Shown one piece after another: positions 1 to 4,328 of a DNA stretch of 6,267 bases; the first letter of the stretch is position 1; each line of letters begins with the position of its first letter. The stretch lies in assembly GCA_007135995.1 (NCBI GenBank), contig SLHU01000401.1:1-6267 (forward strand). Reading direction: 5' to 3'. The notes under the pieces were generated by a model. It had not been told where the DNA came from and made no database searches. It was given only the letters and a program-made list of their open reading frames with translations. The translations under genes and the position numbers were made by a program. Source of the DNA: Clostridiales bacterium (GTDB lineage Bacteria; Bacillota; Clostridia; Saccharofermentanales; UBA5734).

Positions 1-107
1 AGCTGATCAACCAGGGCAGTTCTGAGATCAGCGTTATGTTTGGTGTTCGGGAAGAATACTGCAACTACGCGGTAAAAGAGCTATACAAAGAGTATTTTAT
101 GCGCTGA
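1..107 (+). CDS. Aspartate kinase, C-terminal end (5' partial)
   Basis: Reading from base 3, an open frame of 34 codons ends at TGA 105-107, and its start lies before the window. The peptide begins LINQGSSEISVMFGV and ends KELYKEYFMR. The (I/S)xQGSSEIS signature followed by an 'AV..LY..F' tail is characteristic of the second ACT domain at the C-terminus of monofunctional aspartokinases. These enzymes phosphorylate L-aspartate in the first step of the lysine, threonine, methionine and diaminopimelate pathway, and the ACT domains bind the feedback amino acid (family knowledge). The catalytic domain is not visible, so the feedback class (lysine- or threonine-sensitive) and the paralogue cannot be decided, and no gene symbol is given. 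It converges on the minus-strand topoisomerase cluster, so no functional link is implied. Only 34 residues support the call, but the motif is distinctive. Confidence 0.85.
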   Translation, partial: LINQGSSEISVMFGVREEYCNYAVKELYKEYFMR

Positions 108-111
108 CCCA

Positions 112-142
112 TACAGCACGGACGATTGACGCGTCTGCTGTA
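112..142. other. Hairpin-forming inverted repeat in convergent intergenic region
   Basis: TACAGCA (112-118) is perfectly complementary to TGCTGTA (136-142). Inside it GACG (121-124) pairs with CGTC (132-135), leaving a 2-nt bulge (119-120) and a 7-nt loop (125-131). This gives up to 11 base pairs in total. It begins five bases after the aspartate kinase stop codon, where a terminator would be expected. However, the downstream sequence on the plus strand (CGGATGTTTGATATAT) has no solid T-run, and neither does the minus-strand side. It may be a weak or factor-assisted terminator or a 3'-end stabilising stem. It is reported as a structure, not as a proven terminator. Confidence 0.45.
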
Positions 143-230
143 CGGATGTTTGATATATAGAAAGACTGTTGCGCGGACGATTGACGTATCTGCACTACGG
201 ATGATTGACACATATAGAAAGACTGTTGCG
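119..230. repeat. Imperfect tandem repeat, two copies of 55 and 57 bp
   Basis: Copy 1 spans 119-173 and copy 2 spans 174-230, directly abutting. Both begin with CGGACGATTGACG (119-131 and 174-186, identical) and both end with the 19-base identical string ATATAGAAAGACTGTTGCG (155-173 and 212-230). The middles differ by a few substitutions and a 2-base indel. Within each copy the opening motif recurs in degenerate form 24 bases later (CGGATGTTTGAT at 143, CGGATGATTGAC at 198), so four related CGGAYGWTTGAY-like motifs lie at 119, 143, 174 and 198. The array fills nearly the whole gap between two convergent genes and stops just before the stop codon of the minus-strand gene at 232. It has no recognisable coding content. 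A local duplication is the simplest origin, and any function is unknown. Confidence 0.85.
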
Positions 231-231
231 G

Positions 232-2106
232 CTAAGGCCGGTTTTCAGCATCGTAGACAGATGACGCGTCAAAAAAGCGATCCAGCGCGTAATGTCCGCT
301 GTTTCTTAACGAAAATCCGTTTATCGGTGTCTTATCGACGAAGTGATACTTCAATGCGTCTGTATCGGGTGTGACAAAGTATGGCCGAACACCAAGACTG
401 CCAAATAAAACAAAGCCTTGTTCGCGCAGATACTGCGACCGTTCATCCGCTCCCGGAATAAACGCGCCATTAGGGTAGTTCAGCATCGTCACAGGCCCGG
501 TCAGGCTGCCCACCTGGTTCAGCCATTTTTCAGTATCATCTATAATCCGCTCCAGAGAATGTTCACTGGCGTTTATATAGCCATACGTAGATGAGGCAAA
601 TACCCAGCCGGTCTCTTTGAGCCGCTGCATAATTGCCATGACTTCTTCTTTGTTGGCGGCAATATCCGCATCACTGAGGCTTTCCGGGTTATGGTTGTTC
701 TCCTGTAATGAACGGTTTCGCTGATCCACCTGGCTTCGGTCAGTGACTTTGCCGAAAATGCATTCATAGCCGCTCAGTGATATGGTGCCCTTGGCTCCGT
801 TCAGTGAGAAATCGGGATGCTGTCTGACAAAATTATCCAAAAGCCCGATCATCTCCCCTTCCCGGTCAACAACCCAGTCTCCGCGGGCATCCGGATACAA
901 CGCGCTCACGTCGCCGTTTTCATCAATCACCAGATCCCAGGCATTGCCTGTTTCACGCCGGCTGGCATAATAGTTCAGTCCGTCAATAACAAGGACCAGC
1001 GGTTTTTTGCCCGGAGGAACTTCAAGGGTCCGCCGCTTTCGATCCTGGTCATAGATGATATTGGAATCAATCAAAATATAGTCGTTTTCATAAAGCTGCC
1101 GCAAAATGGCCTTGAACTCAGCAGCCGTGATCATAGCGTCATTGGCGGTCACGGCATAGGCATCACCGTCAAAGGCGCGGTCGGTATCAATGATCAGCGG
1201 CCGGATGCTGATAAACTCCGGGTTCAGCTGTGTACGAACCAGTTCAGGCACATAGGGTCTGGCAGCTGACAGCATCGAAGCGATACGTGCATCATTTGGA
1301 TAAACCTCACTCAGCCGTTCCAGAGATTCCACTGCAGAAAGATAGCGTCCGCCCTCTTTGAGTGTTTCAGCGATCTGTATCAAAGGGTCATACATCTGCG
1401 CTTCACAGGCTTCGATCCACAGCTGTGTCTGTTCGTGAACAAAGACGCCCATCGTGTCGTCATCCAGCACCTCCATGTAAAGCTCGTGCGCAGTCCAGTA
1501 ATCGCCTTCATCGATGGCTGTCCTTGCCTTGCTGATATAAGGCTCAGCCATAATCATCTGGTCCATCTGGTCCGGCAGACTGCCGATTGCAGGCCGCAGA
1601 TTGTCTAATGCGGCAAGCTGCTCAAAAACACGCTCAAGCGCAGGCCGGCTCACATCACCCGCTACAAACCCGGCGGCCATACGCCTCACTTCCTGAACGA
1701 TATGAACAGCGGTCACTTCTTCCATATCAGCAACAAAGGCGATTTCCTGCTCAGTGAGCATTTGTCCGCTTCTCATTTTAACCAGCACGTCATCTATCTG
1801 TGACTGCGTGATCGCTTCTATTTCCTGCATCACCTGCTGATGACGTTCAGTATGCTGCTGCAGCGGACCTGATGCCAGAGCCCTTTCCTGAGCCCGGCGG
1901 TACAGGGATAAAGCCTCCTGATAGTCATGATCAGCCAGCGCTGCCTCGTATGTTTCTACAGCGCGCTCAATGCTCTGTTCAGTTCTGATCAGGTATGCTC
2001 CGGCAGCCAGCCCGGCAGCCAGTGCCAGAAATAAAGTCAGGACCAGAACCCGCCTGACCCATGAATGGCGAGTTTGCTCTTCATGAATATATATGTCTTT
2101 TGGCAC
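232..2106 (-). CDS. Membrane-anchored TPR-like protein with degenerate polysaccharide deacetylase-like (NodB) domain
   Basis: This 624-residue protein starts at a GTG (2104-2106) with GGAGG eight bases upstream, 3 bp after the topoisomerase A-subunit stop. A positively charged N-terminus (RR at 18-19) precedes one hydrophobic helix at about 20-40, predicting a type II anchor with the bulk outside the membrane. Residues 44-290 are helical and include TPR-like stretches (about 48-75, 190-215, 240-275) such as 'DEGDYWTAHELY'. From about 295 the order 'IIDTDRAFDGD', 'MITAAEFKAILRQLYENDYILID', 'PLVLVIDGLNYY' and 'GWVFASSTYGYIN' follows a clostridial polysaccharide-deacetylase-related family as I remember it. 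NodB enzymes remove N- or O-acetyl groups from cell-envelope glycans using a metal held by Asp-His-His. Here those positions read Gly376, Ser506 and Tyr510; only the presumed base, Asp375, remains. I therefore infer a non-catalytic or altered domain, perhaps glycan-binding. Domain family is likely; cellular role is unknown. Confidence 0.72.
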   Translation of the reverse strand: MPKDIYIHEEQTRHSWVRRVLVLTLFLALAAGLAAGAYLIRTEQSIERAVETYEAALADHDYQEALSLYRRAQERALASGPLQQHTERHQQVMQEIEAITQSQIDDVLVKMRSGQMLTEQEIAFVADMEEVTAVHIVQEVRRMAAGFVAGDVSRPALERVFEQLAALDNLRPAIGSLPDQMDQMIMAEPYISKARTAIDEGDYWTAHELYMEVLDDDTMGVFVHEQTQLWIEACEAQMYDPLIQIAETLKEGGRYLSAVESLERLSEVYPNDARIASMLSAARPYVPELVRTQLNPEFISIRPLIIDTDRAFDGDAYAVTANDAMITAAEFKAILRQLYENDYILIDSNIIYDQDRKRRTLEVPPGKKPLVLVIDGLNYYASRRETGNAWDLVIDENGDVSALYPDARGDWVVDREGEMIGLLDNFVRQHPDFSLNGAKGTISLSGYECIFGKVTDRSQVDQRNRSLQENNHNPESLSDADIAANKEEVMAIMQRLKETGWVFASSTYGYINASEHSLERIIDDTEKWLNQVGSLTGPVTMLNYPNGAFIPGADERSQYLREQGFVLFGSLGVRPYFVTPDTDALKYHFVDKTPINGFSLRNSGHYALDRFFDASSVYDAENRP

Positions 2107-2109
2107 GGG

Positions 2110-4314
2110 TCAGTCCTCCAGTTTCAGCTGCCTGTCAATTAAATCATCTGCTTTCAGATAAGTGCCCACAGCTGGCAGCTTACGTTTTTTATAACCGCGG
2201 GTATCTGTCAGATCTGAGTCTTTCAGGCGGATAAAGGTGACCACACGGCTTCCCTTTTTAGGTTTCATCACCTGAATGCCCTGAGTGCTGCGCGTGGTTT
2301 TAACTGGCACTGCCTGACTTTCAAAGACCATTGCCTTGTCAATATCACTGGCAACAAAAAATTCGTCTTCTTCATCCGGTGCCAGATAATGCATACTCAC
2401 CAGAGGAGATTTTGCGTTATAGGCGTTGATAAGCTTGCGGCGATTCGTTTTTGTCTGGTAAACCTGCAAAGGCACCCTTGAGACCTTGCCGTTTTCAAAG
2501 CAAAACAGCATCTGACCAGTGTAATCGTCATCAGCTATATGAATAAAGACAACGCGCTCACCGTCTTCCATCTCAAGCAGATTAGGGGTATATGCTCCCA
2601 GTTCAGATGGTTTATGGTCAGGTATTTCATGGCATCTCATTTTGTAGACAGTTCCGCGGTTGGAAAAAAACAGCACATCCGCTTTATTCTTGCCTTCCAG
2701 TTCCTGGATGATGTTGTCGTCATCCTTCGTTTTAAGCTCACCTGCACTGCGAAGCGAGGTCAGTGCCAGTTTCTTCAGATAGCCATGTTCAGTCAGGAAA
2801 AGCCGCAGCCTGAAATCTTCAATCAGGTCAATGGCAGGCATATGGGTCATTTCCTCAGCCTGTACCAGACGGCTGATGCGCGGTTTGCCGTATTTTTTCA
2901 TGACGCGCTCCAGCGCTGCGATGATGCAGTCATCAATCAGGCTGGCATCGCCAAGTGTTTTTTTCAGTTTTTTAATCTCGCTGATCAGGTGGCTGATATC
3001 GGCTGTGCGCTGCAGTATATACTCCCGATTCAGCTGGCGCAGTCTGATTTCAGCAATAAACTCAGCTTGAATGGCATCAATATCAAAACCGTCCATCAGA
3101 TTTTGCAAAACATCTTTTTCTTTTTCAGTTTCGCGGATAATCCGAATCGCCTTATCAATATCAAGGAGGATTTTCTCCAGACCTTTCAGCAGATGCAGCC
3201 TGTCTTCCTTTTTGCCAAGATCAAACGCTACTTCACGTCTCACACAGGCACGGCGCCAGGCCAACCATTCAGAAAGCAGTCCCCGTATGCCAAGAAGCCG
3301 CGGATGACCGTTGATCAGGACATTGAAATTACAGGAGAATGCCGACTGCAGGCTGGTAAAGCGAAGGATTTTCTGAATGAGCGCTTCAGGATCGCAGTTT
3401 CGCTTATACTCAATCACAATATTAAGTCCGTCCAGGTCTGTTTCATCACGGATATCGTTGATTTCCTTCACTTTTCCCTGTCTGACCAGGTTCGTGATCT
3501 CATCCATGATCGCTTCTACTGTTGTAGTATAGGGTATCTCACCAATTTCAATCAGGTTTTGCTTACGGTCAATCGACCAGGTGCCGCGCAGCTTAATGCT
3601 GCCGCGGCCTGTTTTATAGATTTGCTCCATTGTACCGGCATCCTGAAGGATCTCTCCGCCAGTTGAAAAATCAGGACCGGGCAGGTAATCTGACAGCTGG
3701 CAGACAGGGTCGCGAATCATCGCGATCGCGGCGCTGCAGACTTCGACGAGATTGAAAGAACAGATATTACTCGCCATACCAACCGCGATACCCTGGTTGC
3801 TGTTGACCAGAATAGACGGGAAACTGGCCGGCAGCAGCATCGGTTCCTGCATGGTTCCGTCATAATTGTCGATGAACTCAACACTGTTTTTGTCCAGGCC
3901 GCTGAAAATCTCTTCACAGATCGCGTCAAGCCGCACTTCCGTATAACGGGCGGCCGCGTATGCCATATCACGTGAATATTGTTTGCCGAAATTACCTTTT
4001 GAGTCTATATAAGCATGAAGCAAAGCCGCGTTTCCGCGTGTGAGGCGGACCAGCGTCTCATATATCGCCTGGTCTCCATGCGGGTTGAGCTTCATGGTCT
4101 GACCGACAACATTCGCTGATTTTGACCGGCTGCCGCCCAGCAGACCCATTTTATACATGGTATATAGTATTTTCCGGTGCGATGGTTTAAACCCGTCAAT
4201 CTCCGGAATCGCTCTGGAGACAATCACGCTCATCGCATAAGGCATATAATTTTCCTCGAGCGTATCTGTGATCATCTGCTGTTGTATCAAAGCGTTTAAT
4301 GTCTGGTCTGTCAT
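2110..4314 (-). CDS. parC: Type IIA DNA topoisomerase subunit A (topoisomerase IV ParC / GyrA-like paralogue)
   Basis: This 734-residue protein is the DNA-cleaving subunit, expected to pair with the upstream B subunit and pass one duplex through a transient double-strand break. The family opening 'NYMPYAMSVIVSRAIP' at 22-37 is followed by 'DGFKPSHRKILYTM' (40-53). The winged-helix region has 'NPHGDQAIYE' (77-86), then 'SKGNFG' and 'AARYTEVRL', placing the active-site pair at Arg123-Tyr124. 'NQGIAVGMASNI' (173-184) supplies the DNA-intercalating Ile176. A coiled tower and gate follow to about 480, then a C-terminal beta-pinwheel from about 505 to 720 with strands such as 'VLFFSNRGTVYKM'. No GyrA box is visible and the C-terminal domain is shorter than in GyrA, favouring topoisomerase IV-like activity; databases may still call it GyrA. 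Unusual points are Gln82 where GyrA has the quinolone-contacting Ser, and Asn77 for the first His of HPHGD. The start has an AGGAGG site six bases upstream. The fold is certain; the parC name is by analogy. Confidence 0.93.
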   Translation of the reverse strand: MTDQTLNALIQQQMITDTLEENYMPYAMSVIVSRAIPEIDGFKPSHRKILYTMYKMGLLGGSRSKSANVVGQTMKLNPHGDQAIYETLVRLTRGNAALLHAYIDSKGNFGKQYSRDMAYAAARYTEVRLDAICEEIFSGLDKNSVEFIDNYDGTMQEPMLLPASFPSILVNSNQGIAVGMASNICSFNLVEVCSAAIAMIRDPVCQLSDYLPGPDFSTGGEILQDAGTMEQIYKTGRGSIKLRGTWSIDRKQNLIEIGEIPYTTTVEAIMDEITNLVRQGKVKEINDIRDETDLDGLNIVIEYKRNCDPEALIQKILRFTSLQSAFSCNFNVLINGHPRLLGIRGLLSEWLAWRRACVRREVAFDLGKKEDRLHLLKGLEKILLDIDKAIRIIRETEKEKDVLQNLMDGFDIDAIQAEFIAEIRLRQLNREYILQRTADISHLISEIKKLKKTLGDASLIDDCIIAALERVMKKYGKPRISRLVQAEEMTHMPAIDLIEDFRLRLFLTEHGYLKKLALTSLRSAGELKTKDDDNIIQELEGKNKADVLFFSNRGTVYKMRCHEIPDHKPSELGAYTPNLLEMEDGERVVFIHIADDDYTGQMLFCFENGKVSRVPLQVYQTKTNRRKLINAYNAKSPLVSMHYLAPDEEDEFFVASDIDKAMVFESQAVPVKTTRSTQGIQVMKPKKGSRVVTFIRLKDSDLTDTRGYKKRKLPAVGTYLKADDLIDRQLKLED
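2115..2119 (-). promoter_or_regulatory. Ribosome binding site of the deacetylase-like gene
   Basis: On the minus strand GGAGG is followed after eight bases (ACTGACCC) by the GTG at 2106. The site lies inside the last codons of the topoisomerase A-subunit gene, and that gene's TGA stop (2112-2110) sits between the site and the start. It fixes GTG as the start, since no nearby ATG in this frame has a comparable site. The overlap points to translational coupling. Confidence 0.8.
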
Positions 4315-4320
4315 TTATAT

Positions 4321-4326
4321 CCTCCT
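4321..4326 (-). promoter_or_regulatory. Ribosome binding site of the topoisomerase A-subunit gene
   Basis: A perfect AGGAGG on the minus strand lies six bases (ATATAA) before the ATG at 4314-4312. It sits in the 14-base gap after the B-subunit stop codon. This supports the chosen start and efficient independent initiation on a shared B-A transcript. Confidence 0.9.
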
Positions 4327-4328
4327 GC

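Noticed and set aside
229..240. CGGC-TAAG-GCCG hairpin followed by GTTTTC, as a plus-strand terminator
   Set aside because: The stem is only four pairs, the T-run is four bases interrupted by G and C, and it overlaps the stop codon of the opposing gene. Too weak to call.
126..374. Small plus-strand open frame with a repeated YRKTVA peptide
   Set aside because: It begins at a TTG with no ribosome binding site, runs through the tandem repeat (which explains the repeated peptide), and then overlaps the 3' end of the well-supported minus-strand gene.
2539..3666. Long plus-strand open frame of 375 codons
   Set aside because: It lies entirely antisense to the topoisomerase A-subunit gene, whose frame is confirmed by many motifs. 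The translated product shows no family signature, so it is a shadow frame.
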